This document shows, piece after piece, positions 32,344 to 40,477 of a stretch of DNA of 40,477 nucleotides. The stretch is from Myxococcota bacterium (GTDB lineage: Bacteria > Myxococcota_A > UBA9160 > UBA4427): NCBI GenBank assembly GCA_029941885.1, contig JAPYTP010000032.1, positions 1-40,477 on the forward strand. The letters are read 5' to 3'. A model generated the notes under the pieces. It saw only the letters and a program-made list of their open reading frames with translations. It was not told the origin of the DNA and made no database searches. Position numbers and translations under genes: made by a program. Numbering within the stretch: position 1 is the first letter of the stretch; every line of letters starts with the position of its first letter.

Positions 32344-33033
32344 CTAGGAGAAATGAGTATCGGGCGCTCCGGCGATCCACCTCGGTGCGGCCCCGCGGAA
32401 GACGATTTCGAGGCCTCCGATCACGCTCGACTCGAGCACGTCGAGAGTCGAATCTGGATCGCGGAGCCAGCGCGCGACCCGCTCGGTGAAGATCAGGATG
32501 TAGAGGTCGACGACCTCGCGGGGGTCGATGTCGTCTCGAATTGCGCCAGCCTTCTGCATTCCTTCGAACATGCGAATCAACACCCGGTCGTTCTCGACCT
32601 GTCGTGCGAGGAGTTCACTCGAGAGGAGGCTTGCTTCGCTGCGGCTTCGCAGTGTCGATCCGAAGAGCGCGTCCCGCGCGTTCAGGAAGACCAGTTGCAT
32701 GAATTCGCGATCCTTGGCGATTCCGCGCAATCCCCAACGCACGAGCTGCAGGTATCGATCGATGGGGGTTCCCTCGGCCGCATGGTCCTCGAGAAACTCG
32801 ACGCGCATCTTCTCGGCCACGGCGGCCATCGCCTGGAAGCGAGAAGCCGCGATCGCAGTCAGGATCCCCTCCTTCGACGGGAAGTAGTTGTAGAGCGTCT
32901 GGACGCTCACGGGGACGTCGGCTGCGATCGCGCGAATCGAGGTCGCCTCGAATCCATTCTTGCGAAACCGCGTCTCCGCGATCCCGAGGATCTCGGCGCG
33001 TGTTCGCTCTTTCTTGGCTTCTCTGATTCCCAT
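32344..33033 (-). CDS. TetR/AcrR-family transcriptional regulator
   Basis: From ATG 33033 (MGIREAKKERTRAEI) the protein has 229 residues. The helix-turn-helix is clear: AEILGIAETRFRKNGFEATS and IRAIAADVPVSVQTLYNYFPSKEGIL. The ORF track's ATG at 33102 would add an odd hydrophobic leader (AILFLLELFYFF) and is rejected; neither start has a good Shine-Dalgarno. It lies next to the sterol desaturase remnant and could have regulated it. The AT-rich region before the start holds a small palindrome that might be its own operator. Confidence 0.9.
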   Translation of the reverse strand: MGIREAKKERTRAEILGIAETRFRKNGFEATSIRAIAADVPVSVQTLYNYFPSKEGILTAIAASRFQAMAAVAEKMRVEFLEDHAAEGTPIDRYLQLVRWGLRGIAKDREFMQLVFLNARDALFGSTLRSRSEASLLSSELLARQVENDRVLIRMFEGMQKAGAIRDDIDPREVVDLYILIFTERVARWLRDPDSTLDVLESSVIGGLEIVFRGAAPRWIAGAPDTHFS

Positions 33034-33130
33034 GGTGCAAAAAAAATAGAACAGTTCCAATAAAAATAAAATCGCAGAACCAGGAAATGATCGGAAAATC
33101 ATTATCTAAAACAGCTACTTATCGAGTTTT
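33034..33130. promoter_or_regulatory. AT-rich regulatory region with GAACAGTTC palindrome
   Basis: This is the most AT-rich stretch of the window and lies directly upstream of the TetR gene. It holds GAACAGTTC (33049-33057), a perfect 4+1+4 inverted repeat 15 bp before the TetR ATG. Autoregulation by the neighbouring TetR is the likely reading. A -10/-35 pair could not be fixed. Confidence 0.4.
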
Positions 33131-33712
33131 GTCGAGACCCTCGCCGCGACTCTCGCGGCCGTTCAGTCCGTGGGCCTCAACGGGGGAGATTCCTGTGCCC
33201 GTCGCTCTCGATTGTCGGATCGCCGAAACGACGTGCCCCGGATCGATTCCAGATCGGGCAGCGTCGCCGATCCGGCCTCGATCCATCGACGCGTAGGGAG
33301 CGGGGGGGGGCAGGGGTGTCGCGCGCGGGGTATTAGGTCTTCGGGGTCGGCTCGCTCGAAGCGCGCACGCGCGCATTCAACTCGTTCTGCGAAAACGGCG
33401 GAGCGCGACCTGCCGATCCCAATCACGACGCGGCCACGAGTCATGTGGGCGGGGCGCAGCGGGTCGAGTCCCGTGATGTATGCAGCTTGGGCAGAGTAGG
33501 TCGAGGCCGTGTTGTCGAAGCGGCGGAGGTTCGCCACCTGCTAGAGGGATGTTCGGAGAGCGCTCCGTTCGGTTGACGCTCTGCTGACTCCGCTCCACCA
33601 TCGAATGCATCGAGCCGCGCCCGGCTCGTGTCGCGCGCCGTGCGGCGTCGGAGGAACTCGAATGGTGTGGACTCGCTGCTACGGGCACGCGCGGTGTGGT
33701 GAGAGGATCTCA
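33131..33712. other. Intergenic region without recognised gene
   Basis: Several overlapping short ORFs exist on both strands, but none shows a family motif, a ribosome site or convincing composition. It contains a 10-base G-run near 33302-33311 and a TTGACG at 33573 that could be a -35 box for the DUF3604 operon, without a good matching -10. Confidence 0.4.
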
Positions 33713-35635
33713 ATGGCAGGCCTCATTACACTCCTGCTTTTCATCCCAGCGACCGAGTCCGTGGCACGAGAATATTCCGAGACGCGCGAGGAGTGCAGCC
33801 AATACGAGGCTCTGCGCCAGCCCTTCTTCGGCGATACCCACGTTCATACCGTCTACTCCTTCGATGCGAATGGCCAGGACACCCGGAATACGCCACGCGA
33901 TGCCTACCGCTTCGCTCGCGGCGAGCGCGTCGGTCTCCAACCCTACGCGCCCGACGGGACGGCTCGACGCACGGCGAAGCTACGCCGGCCCCTCGACTTC
34001 ACCGTGCTCTCCGACCACGCTGAACTACTGGGCGAGATTCGAACCTGTTCGACACCCGGATCACCGGGCTACGGATCGGACCTGTGTTGGGTCTACCAGA
34101 ACTTTCGCCCCGCGACCTTCGGCTTCTTCGCGGTTCGGAACATAATCATGCGGACGCGCTTCGAGTTCTGTGGACCGGACGGTTCTCTCTGCTTGGAGCA
34201 GGCCAAGGTCGTCTGGGACGATATCCAGTCCGCGGCCGAAGAAGCCTATGACCGGACGGCGCAGTGCTCTTTCACGAGCTTCGTCGGATACGAGTGGACC
34301 GCGTCGGTCGGTAATGGAGAGAACTTGCATCGCAACGTGGTCTTCCGGAACGACAAGGTTCCGACGCTCCCGCCAAGTTGGGTCGACACGCCCTCCGCCT
34401 ACGATCTCTGGGCCCACCTTCAACGGGATTGTGTGGATGGGGTGCCGGGTTGTGACGCGCTGACCATTCCGCACAACTCGAATATCAGCGGCCCCGGATT
34501 GATGTTTGCCTCGGCGAAGCTGACGGGTCCCCAGGATATCGACCTCGCGGTCGACCGGAAGGAAGCGAAGCTGCGACAGCGTTGGGAGCCGCTGGTCGAG
34601 ATCATGCAGCACAAGGGCGACTCCGAATGCCTGCCCGGTCGGGATACGAAGGACGAACAGTGCGGGTTCGAGAAGCTCAGCTACAACAGCTTCGCGGGCG
34701 TGGGTCGAATCGCGGACACTGGAATCGATTCAAATCTGATCGGCGCGCCCGACCTCACACCCAGTCCCCGAGCGATGGTGCGCGGCGCACTCAAGAAAGG
34801 CATCCTGCTCGAGAACGAACTCGGCGTGAACCCGCTCAAATACGGAATCATCGCGAGCACCGATACCCATCTGGGGACACCCGGGCTCGTCGCCGAGGAC
34901 GATGCCAAGGGACATGGCGGGGCGGGCAGTCGCACGACGGTCGGCTTACCCGACGACCTCGAATTCAACCCGGGTGGGCTGGCGGTACTCTGGGCAGAGG
35001 AGAACGGTCGAGACTCGCTCTTTGCCGCGATGCAGCGACGCGAGGCCTATGGCACGAGTGGAACACGACCCGTCGTTCGCTTCTTCGGAGGCTTTGGCCT
35101 CGACAAGGGAATGTGCAAGGCCGATGACTTTGCCGCCCGGGGATACGAGCAGGGCGTTCCGATGGGGGGTGATCTGCCGCCCCGAAACGAGCAGGACGGC
35201 GATCCGAGTTTTGCTGTCTGGGCGCTCCAGGACCCGGGGACCGACGATGCACCCGGCACGCCACTCCAGCGGATCCAGATCGTGAAGGGGTGGATCGAGA
35301 ATGGCGAGATGAAGGAGGCGGTCATCGATGTGGCGGGCCGCAAGAATCGCGCGAGCGTCGATCTGGAGACTTGCGAGCCAAAAGGGGACGGCGCGACACA
35401 GCTCTGCAACGTGTGGCGCGATCGCGATTTCGAGCCAGACCAGACTGCATTCTATTATGCGCGGGTGCTTGAGAACCCGACCTGTCGTTGGAGCCAGCAT
35501 CTATGCGTCGACGCGGGGGTGAACTGTGATGATCCTTCCACGATCACGGCCGGCTACGAGGCCTGTTGCAGTCCTCGCCACACGCCGGTGATCCAGGAAC
35601 GCGCTTGGACCTCACCGATCTGGTACACGCCCTGA
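33713..35635 (+). CDS. DUF3604 protein, exported (first of tandem pair)
   Basis: From ATG 33713 (GAGAGGA upstream) the protein has 640 residues. It begins with a signal peptide-like MAGLITLLLFIPATESVA. The DUF3604 domain looks PHP-like: GDTHVHTVYSFDA, LSDHAELLGEI, IPHNSN and IASTDTHLGTPG supply the His/Asp residues that would bind metals. About 20 Cys, often in close pairs (CGPDGSLC, CRWSQHLC), suggest disulfides in the periplasm. The family is of unknown function, possibly a phosphoesterase-like hydrolase. The upstream ORF part from 33605 is not needed. The next gene starts inside this one. Confidence 0.9.
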   Translation: MAGLITLLLFIPATESVAREYSETREECSQYEALRQPFFGDTHVHTVYSFDANGQDTRNTPRDAYRFARGERVGLQPYAPDGTARRTAKLRRPLDFTVLSDHAELLGEIRTCSTPGSPGYGSDLCWVYQNFRPATFGFFAVRNIIMRTRFEFCGPDGSLCLEQAKVVWDDIQSAAEEAYDRTAQCSFTSFVGYEWTASVGNGENLHRNVVFRNDKVPTLPPSWVDTPSAYDLWAHLQRDCVDGVPGCDALTIPHNSNISGPGLMFASAKLTGPQDIDLAVDRKEAKLRQRWEPLVEIMQHKGDSECLPGRDTKDEQCGFEKLSYNSFAGVGRIADTGIDSNLIGAPDLTPSPRAMVRGALKKGILLENELGVNPLKYGIIASTDTHLGTPGLVAEDDAKGHGGAGSRTTVGLPDDLEFNPGGLAVLWAEENGRDSLFAAMQRREAYGTSGTRPVVRFFGGFGLDKGMCKADDFAARGYEQGVPMGGDLPPRNEQDGDPSFAVWALQDPGTDDAPGTPLQRIQIVKGWIENGEMKEAVIDVAGRKNRASVDLETCEPKGDGATQLCNVWRDRDFEPDQTAFYYARVLENPTCRWSQHLCVDAGVNCDDPSTITAGYEACCSPRHTPVIQERAWTSPIWYTP

Positions 35636-37881
35636 CGTCGCGTCGCCTCTCCTATCGGCCACTCGTGATGCTCACCTGTCTGCTTCTCGGTGGGCTGGGC
35701 ACGATCATGGGTTGCAAGGGCGAACACCAGGCTCCCGGCACGACGGCGGAAGCTGCAATCCCCGCGCCGATCCTCGAGGCACGGGCGTCCCGTCAGGCGA
35801 CTGCTCGTTCGAAAACGGCGATGGGGAACCGCAAGCAGATTCTCTTCGGAGATCTTCATGTGCATACGACGTTTTCGCCGGATGCATTCATTACGAGCCT
35901 GCCCTTGATGGGCGGAAGCGGCTTGCATCCACCCGCGGACGCCTGCGACTTTGCGCGCCTCTGTGCGGATCTCGATTTCTGGAGCATCAACGATCACGCC
36001 GAAGGAATCAGTCCGCGACATTGGAGCGAGACGATCGATTCGATCGCCGAGTGCAACGCCCGCGCGGGCGATCCGAATGATCCCGATTCCGTGGCCTTCC
36101 TCGGGTGGGAGTGGTCGCAGGTAGGCGGGACGCCAGAGGAACACTACGGGCACAAGAATGTGATCCTGCTCGAGACGGATCGGGAGCGTGTGCCACGCCG
36201 TCCGATCGCGGCCCCGCGTCCGGAGTTTCGCGTCGCGGCGATTCCCTTCGTCGGACAGATGCTCTTTTCGTTGGTTGATTTTTCGAAGCGACAGCTCTAC
36301 GCGGATTACGCGCTCTACGCCAAGGATGTTTCCGCCGTGCCGTATTGTGAGCTGGGCGTCGACACCCGCGACCTGCCGTCGGATTGTCACGAAGTCGCGG
36401 CTCATCCGAGCGATCTCCACGAGAAGCTCGACCGGTGGGACACGCCGTCGATCGTGATTCCACACGGGACGAGTTGGGGATTGATGACGCCCCGCGGATT
36501 TTCGCTGGCGCGGGAACTCGAATCCGGCCAGCATGATCCAGATCGACAACTTCTCTTCGAGGTCTACTCGGGACATGGAAGCGCGGAACCCTATCGCGAC
36601 TGGCCCGGGGCCTTCGCGACAGGCGAGGACGCATTGATCTGTCCCGAGCCGAGCCCCGACTATCTGCCCTGTTGCTGGCAGGCGGGGGAGATCATTCGCG
36701 AACGCTGTGAGATGCAGGAAACGTCGGACCCGGAGGCACCGGATTGCGCCGCGCGGGTTGTCGAAGCGCGCGAGCTGTATCTCAAGGCGGGCGCCGCCGG
36801 ACACCTGAGCGTGCCGGGCGCGGACGTCGACGACTGGTTGGACTGCGATCAGTGCCGGGATTGTTTCAACCCGGCTTTCTCTCATCGCCCGGGCGGGTCT
36901 GCCCAATCCGCTCTCGCCCTGCGCGCGAGGGACGAAGAGGGGCAGGAGCGGGCCTTTCGTTTCGGGCTCATCGGCGCGAGCGATACCCATGACGCGCGGG
37001 CGGGAAATGGCTTCAAGGAATTTGCACGACTCGAGAACACTGAGGCCATGTCACGCTCTCCGTTGACCGATCTCTTCATGGGTTCTGGCGCTGAACCTGA
37101 GGCGCGGAGTCGGGAGATCACACTCGCGGAGGTCCCCCTCGCGGGACGCCGGGACCTGGACCGCGGTGCGTCCTTTCTCTTGACCGGCGGGTTGGCTGCC
37201 GTCCACTCCGAGTCGCGAAGACGGGAGTCGATCTGGTCGGCCTTCGAAGCGCGAGAGGTGTATGCGACCTCGGGCGATCGCATCCTTCTCTGGTTCGATC
37301 TGCTGAACGGGCCCGGGGGCGAAGCGCCGATGGGTTCGATCATCGCCGAGCAGTCCGCGGCTCCCGTGTTTCGGGTCAGCGCCGCGGGCGCCTATGAGCA
37401 GAAGCCGGGCTGTCCGGAGTTCGTTGGGCAGGCGCTTGGACCGGAGCGACTCGAGGCCGTCTGCCTGGGCGAATGTTATCACCCGAGCGATCGGCGACAT
37501 TCGATCGAACGCCTCGAAGTCGTGCGGATTCGTGCCCAATCCGCCGCGCGTGAACCCATCGAAACGCTGGTGGATGATCCCTGGCAGGTTTTCGATTGCG
37601 ACGATGTAGGCGAGGGCTGTCGCGCGGAGTTCGTCGACCCCGACTACGACCCGAGCGATCCGGAGAGCCGCGAGGTGATCTACTACGCTCGCGCGATCCA
37701 GGAACCGACTCCCGCGGTCAATGGCGGTGGATTCCGCTGCACCTTCGACGCTGAAGGAAACTGTGTCGATGTGGACCCCTGCTACACGGACGTGCGCACG
37801 TCGACCGAGGACGATTGCCTCGCGGATAACAACGAACACGCCTGGTCATCGCCGATTTTCGTGCGTTCCTCCTCCCCGTAG
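35605..37881 (+). CDS. DUF3604 protein, probable lipoprotein (second of tandem pair)
   Basis: I use the TTG at 35605 (AGGA six bases upstream), giving 758 residues and overlapping the upstream gene by 31 bp. Downstream ATG 35668 would cut the basic n-region; TTG 35566 has a poorer ribosome site. RRLSYRPLVMLTCLLLGG then GTIMGC-K reads as a lipoprotein signal with Cys at the lipobox. Metal motifs match the first protein: GDLHVHTTFSPDA, INDHAEGISP, GASDTHDARAG. It also shares the end AWSSPIF with AWTSPIW. Several Cys again suggest an extracytoplasmic enzyme. Function unknown; a hydrolase on polymers or phosphodiesters is only a guess. Confidence 0.88.
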   Translation: MDLTDLVHALTSRRLSYRPLVMLTCLLLGGLGTIMGCKGEHQAPGTTAEAAIPAPILEARASRQATARSKTAMGNRKQILFGDLHVHTTFSPDAFITSLPLMGGSGLHPPADACDFARLCADLDFWSINDHAEGISPRHWSETIDSIAECNARAGDPNDPDSVAFLGWEWSQVGGTPEEHYGHKNVILLETDRERVPRRPIAAPRPEFRVAAIPFVGQMLFSLVDFSKRQLYADYALYAKDVSAVPYCELGVDTRDLPSDCHEVAAHPSDLHEKLDRWDTPSIVIPHGTSWGLMTPRGFSLARELESGQHDPDRQLLFEVYSGHGSAEPYRDWPGAFATGEDALICPEPSPDYLPCCWQAGEIIRERCEMQETSDPEAPDCAARVVEARELYLKAGAAGHLSVPGADVDDWLDCDQCRDCFNPAFSHRPGGSAQSALALRARDEEGQERAFRFGLIGASDTHDARAGNGFKEFARLENTEAMSRSPLTDLFMGSGAEPEARSREITLAEVPLAGRRDLDRGASFLLTGGLAAVHSESRRRESIWSAFEAREVYATSGDRILLWFDLLNGPGGEAPMGSIIAEQSAAPVFRVSAAGAYEQKPGCPEFVGQALGPERLEAVCLGECYHPSDRRHSIERLEVVRIRAQSAAREPIETLVDDPWQVFDCDDVGEGCRAEFVDPDYDPSDPESREVIYYARAIQEPTPAVNGGGFRCTFDAEGNCVDVDPCYTDVRTSTEDDCLADNNEHAWSSPIFVRSSSP

Positions 37882-38327
37882 CGGCCCGGTGTCCTCCGAG
37901 TGCTGGAAATTGCGAGGCCTCGGTTCGTTCCGACCGCGGGAAACCCCTCGAATCGACGGAATCGATCCTACGGCCCGTCAACTCGGGCGTGTCGGAGGCT
38001 GGACCGAGCATCTCGCCGCGACACCTTGCTACGGAGGGACGACGAGCCTAGCCTGTGGCTCCCAATGATGACTCAAGGAGCCGCCGGATTCGAACGCGCC
38101 CGACGTTCGTGATCGAAACCCCGATCGACGATTCCCTCGACGCCCCAGACCGCCCGTGATCGGTCGTGCCCACTCCGTGGACCGGACGATCACATGTTGC
38201 CTCCGAGATGAGGACAGTCTGTGCGGCGAATTGGACCGAGGGCCCCCGGCGCTTCCGTTCCCGATCTGGTCGACTTCGGTGTGTCGCGTGAACGTGAAGA
38301 CGTCGAGAACGTCAGGAGACCGGAACC
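37882..38327. other. 446-bp gap before the ExbD gene
   Basis: No gene is recognised. It holds a good sigma-70-like promoter (38026-38054) and then about 270 bases of untranslated or unassigned sequence before the ExbD ATG. Only very short ORFs occur (e.g. ATG at 38064 and near 38209) and none looks like ExbB or TonB. Confidence 0.45.
38026..38054 (+). promoter_or_regulatory. Candidate sigma-70 promoter upstream of ExbD
   Basis: TTGCTA (38026-38031) and TAGCCT (38049-38054) are spaced by exactly 17 bp. If used for exbD, the leader would be about 265 bases. Confidence 0.5.
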
Positions 38328-38729
38328 ATGCGTGGCAAGAGAATGCGCGAAACAGCGCAGAGCGAAGTGAACATGACCCCGATGCTGGACGTCGTGTTCA
38401 TCATGCTGATCTTCTTCATCGTGACGGCCTCCTTCGTGAAGGAAGCCGGTGTCGAAGTGATTCGGCCCCCCGCCAAAACCGCAATATCCAAGGACAAGGG
38501 CAATATCCTGATCGCCATCACCGAGAACGGCCAGATCTGGATCGATCGTCGCCAGGTCGACCCACGCTCGCTACGCGCGAATATCGAACGACTGCACGGC
38601 GAGAACCCACAGGGTGCGATCGTGGTCCAGGCCGATCAGAAATCCCAGAACCATCTGCTCGTGCAGGTGATGGATGCCGCGAAAGCGGCGGGCGTGAACG
38701 AGATCGCGATCGCCGCTGACGGAAGCTAG
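38328..38729 (+). CDS. ExbD/TolR family biopolymer transport protein
   Basis: The 133-residue protein has the family layout: a short basic N-terminus, the start of the helix with NMTPMLDVVFIMLIFFIVTA (Asp in the membrane helix for proton use), then a periplasmic domain with ITENGQIWIDRRQV and GAIVVQADQ. It would work with an ExbB/TolQ-like partner to drive TonB- or Tol-type outer membrane processes. No partner gene is in the window, so it is an orphan. AGGAG precedes the ATG. It is convergent with the TauD-type gene. Confidence 0.92.
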   Translation: MRGKRMRETAQSEVNMTPMLDVVFIMLIFFIVTASFVKEAGVEVIRPPAKTAISKDKGNILIAITENGQIWIDRRQVDPRSLRANIERLHGENPQGAIVVQADQKSQNHLLVQVMDAAKAAGVNEIAIAADGS

Positions 38730-38815
38730 TCGGCTAGCGCCGTCGAGGCGTGTGCAACGGTCGCCCCAGGTAGAACCACCCGCCGGGCGATTCGTTTCTG
38801 GGTTCGCCGTTCGAG

Positions 38816-39667
38816 TCAGACGGGCCGCTCTCCGGCGATCGTCACCCGAAACATCAAACGCTCGAAATCGGCGTAATCATCGATCGCATAGTGCTGAAGC
38901 CAGCGATTGTCCCAGATTGCGACGGTGCCGTCTTCCCAGCGTAGTCGGCAGGTCAGCTCGGGCCGGGTCGACAGATCGTGGAGCATCGCGAGCAGACCAT
39001 CGCTCTCCGCTTTGGAGAGGCCAACGATCTGCTGCGTGAACATCGGATTCACGTAGAGACTCTTTCGGCCGGTCACCGGATGCGTCCTGACGACCGGATG
39101 CTCGACCTCTTCGTAGATCGCGTCGCTGTAGGCGTATTGGATTGCCGCCCTACCCTCGTACTTTTCAATGCCAGTGGTCCTGGGGTCAAAGGCGGTGCGA
39201 GCGCTGTGGATCGCACGGAGTGGCATTAGGAACTGCTTGAGCGGCTCAGAGAGCAGCTCCCATGCGCGTTCCATCGAGGCATAGACCGTGTCCCCGCCGA
39301 CCGCCGGAACGCTGTCTCCATACAGGATCGTGACGCTGCTCGGGCGCTCGAAAAAGCTGTTGTCACTGTGCCACGAGGTTCCGAAGGAGGCGCGCTCACC
39401 TGCGGGCTTGCGCACCTCGATGACCTCGGGGTGCTCGGCCATTCCCATGGCGATGGGATGTACGTCGGGGGTACCGAAGAGCTTGGCCAGCGCGATGTGG
39501 CTGTCGCGAGTGAGCTTCTGGTCGCGGATGCACAGGACCCCGTAGCGGTGAAACGCCGCGAGAAGGCTTGCGCGAGCCGCGTCGGATAGGGGTCGGGAGA
39601 AGTCGAGCCCCGAGATCTCTGCGCCCAGGGCACCCGAGAGTCCACGGATATGGAGGTCGGTCGTCAT
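38816..39667 (-). CDS. TauD/TfdA-family Fe(II)/2-oxoglutarate dioxygenase
   Basis: From ATG 39667 (MTTDLHIRGLSG) the protein has 283 residues, the usual TauD length. Iron ligands are H100 and D102 (SWHSDNSF) and H259 (LQHYAIDDY), and an Arg for 2-oxoglutarate is at 270 or 274 (FERLMFRV). Family members hydroxylate sulfonates, phenoxyacetates or other small acids; substrate cannot be set here. The ORF's upstream extension to 39814 has no family match. There is no strong ribosome site. It is convergent with ExbD. Confidence 0.92.
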   Translation of the reverse strand: MTTDLHIRGLSGALGAEISGLDFSRPLSDAARASLLAAFHRYGVLCIRDQKLTRDSHIALAKLFGTPDVHPIAMGMAEHPEVIEVRKPAGERASFGTSWHSDNSFFERPSSVTILYGDSVPAVGGDTVYASMERAWELLSEPLKQFLMPLRAIHSARTAFDPRTTGIEKYEGRAAIQYAYSDAIYEEVEHPVVRTHPVTGRKSLYVNPMFTQQIVGLSKAESDGLLAMLHDLSTRPELTCRLRWEDGTVAIWDNRWLQHYAIDDYADFERLMFRVTIAGERPV

Positions 39668-39864
39668 CGTGCGTTCACTGTCTGCTGCCTCGGGCAGAGC
39701 GCGGCCGCGCTCGGGATGTTTTCCGTCACGAGTCCAGGTACGCACGTTCGTAAGAGCGTCCCCTCCGGCGAGTAGCGCGAAGAGCGGAACCATGCCGCGA
39801 ACACAGATCGGCAAGACAGTCGAGCGAAGGGTTTTGAGAAATGGATCTGGGTAGGGAAAGCGAC

Positions 39865-39881
39865 GCGCGGAGAATTCGCGC
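39865..39881 (-). terminator. Hairpin just after the PEP-CTERM gene
   Basis: On the minus strand, immediately after the TAG, GCGCG-AATTCTC-CGCGC forms a 5-bp GC stem followed by GTCGCTTTCCC. A weak intrinsic terminator is possible. Confidence 0.3.
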
Positions 39882-40385
39882 CTAACGCTTTCGGCGAGTG
39901 ATCACGCTGGCGGCCATCAAACCTGCTGCGAAGAGCAGAGCGGCTCCGGGCTCCGGGATGGCCTGGGTGGTGGTCGTTACGGTGATGTCGAAACCGCTAG
40001 CGGTTGTCCAGGCAGACGGTCCGCCGATTTCGATGAACGTGATGCTCGACACCATCAGATCCATGGCCGCGTCGGAATAGACCAGGGAGACACCATCCAC
40101 GCTATTCACGATGGCTTTGCCGATGTCTTCGCCAAAGTCCAGGGCACTGAGCATGACCGGCGCATCATTGAAGGTGACCGTCGTGACGGCGAGCGCGATC
40201 TCCCAGCTGCTCCCGCCTACGCCTGACATCTGTTTGGATGTCATCGATTGATCGATCGAGATCGACTGGCCAGAGACATCGAAATCGCCCGCACTACTCA
40301 TCTCGACATAGAGCGCTTGTGCTGTCGATGCGGATACGAAGAGTGCGAGCACAACCAGGGAGCAGAGAGCAAGGCCGCTCTTCAT
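39882..40385 (-). CDS. PEP-CTERM sorting-domain protein
   Basis: From ATG 40385 (MKSGLALCSLVVLALFVSASTAQA) the protein has a signal peptide followed by a short beta-rich, Thr/Ser-rich region and a C-terminal sorting signal: IPEPGAALLFAAGL, a hydrophobic helix and the basic end TRRKR. About 167 residues. PEP-CTERM signals target proteins to an exosortase for surface or extracellular polysaccharide association. No exosortase is in the window. The ORF also offers an ATG at 40466 with a 27-residue longer leader; the short form is preferred because it begins right at the signal peptide. Confidence 0.88.
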   Translation of the reverse strand: MKSGLALCSLVVLALFVSASTAQALYVEMSSAGDFDVSGQSISIDQSMTSKQMSGVGGSSWEIALAVTTVTFNDAPVMLSALDFGEDIGKAIVNSVDGVSLVYSDAAMDLMVSSITFIEIGGPSAWTTASGFDITVTTTTQAIPEPGAALLFAAGLMAASVITRRKR

Positions 40386-40477
40386 GCTCGCACGCAGAGA
40401 CTCGCCGGCGAGCGCGAACGCGCTTCGCTTTACGGCCGAACTACTTTGTGATTGTCCAACTAGCATGAAAATAATCC

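Noticed and set aside
33049-33057. GAACAGTTC as a true KstR site
   Set aside because: KstR-type sites have a 2-bp or larger even spacer; here it is a single base, so only a general TetR operator can be claimed.
33163-33537. Minus-strand ORF of 124 residues in the gap before the DUF3604 genes
   Set aside because: No family motif, poor start context and overlapping ORFs of equal length in other frames.

Overview
The window is GC-rich, densely packed bacterial DNA. No tRNA, rRNA, IS element or CRISPR array was seen. Shine-Dalgarno sites of the GGAG/AGGA type are common, starts include TTG and GTG, and -10 elements tend towards TAGnnT. The gene content points to an environmental proteobacterium-like organism, perhaps a deltaproteobacterial, Myxococcota or Binatota-type lineage. 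It includes many amidohydrolase_2 proteins, short-chain dehydrogenases (SDRs), a class III CoA-transferase, a P450, a Rieske oxygenase, tandem DUF3604 proteins, ExbD and a PEP-CTERM protein. The taxonomic guess is weak because no marker gene is present.

Layout. 1-1365: a decayed amidohydrolase and a TetR regulator, divergent from a thiolase-like protein (1490-2962). 3035-7284 (minus strand): PNPOx-like protein, NTF2-like protein, zinc alcohol dehydrogenase, parvulin PPIase and HupE/UreJ-like membrane protein. 7538-8680: an extended SDR. 8757-15889 (minus): a tight operon SDR, sulfotransferase, DUF1214, quinone oxidoreductase, P450, CoA-transferase, with the last two overlapping by ATGA. 15966-17898 (plus): an APH-like kinase and a hydroxysteroid-dehydrogenase-like SDR. 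18199-20350 (minus): an HSL-type esterase and an amidohydrolase. 20580-24203 (plus): an amidohydrolase, two overlapping DsbA/HCCA-isomerase-like genes and a frameshifted Rieske oxygenase. 24217-27634 (minus): two SDRs, a crotonase and a double-VOC protein. 27872-31533 (plus): an amidohydrolase, an acetoacetate-decarboxylase-like protein, an SDR and an EthD-domain protein. 31530-33033 (minus): remains of a sterol desaturase and a second TetR regulator. 33713-37881 (plus): two overlapping exported DUF3604 proteins. The window ends with an orphan ExbD, a TauD-type dioxygenase and a PEP-CTERM protein.

How the genes may work together. From 1.5 to 31.5 kb the window resembles a catabolic island for a hydrophobic, probably cyclic (steroid- or terpenoid-like) substrate. 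P450 and Rieske enzymes would hydroxylate, SDRs and MDRs would oxidise or reduce, CoA-transferase, crotonase and thiolase-like proteins would handle CoA esters, and amidohydrolases, VOC, EthD and ADC-like proteins would act on ring-cleavage products. The substrate is an inference. Several family members lack a key catalytic residue (the thiolase-like, ADC-like and crotonase proteins), and three genes are broken: amidohydrolase (two stops plus an internal deletion), Rieske oxygenase (one frameshift) and sterol desaturase (two frameshifts plus loss of the 5' end). The island is therefore either decaying in places or carries single-base deletion errors.
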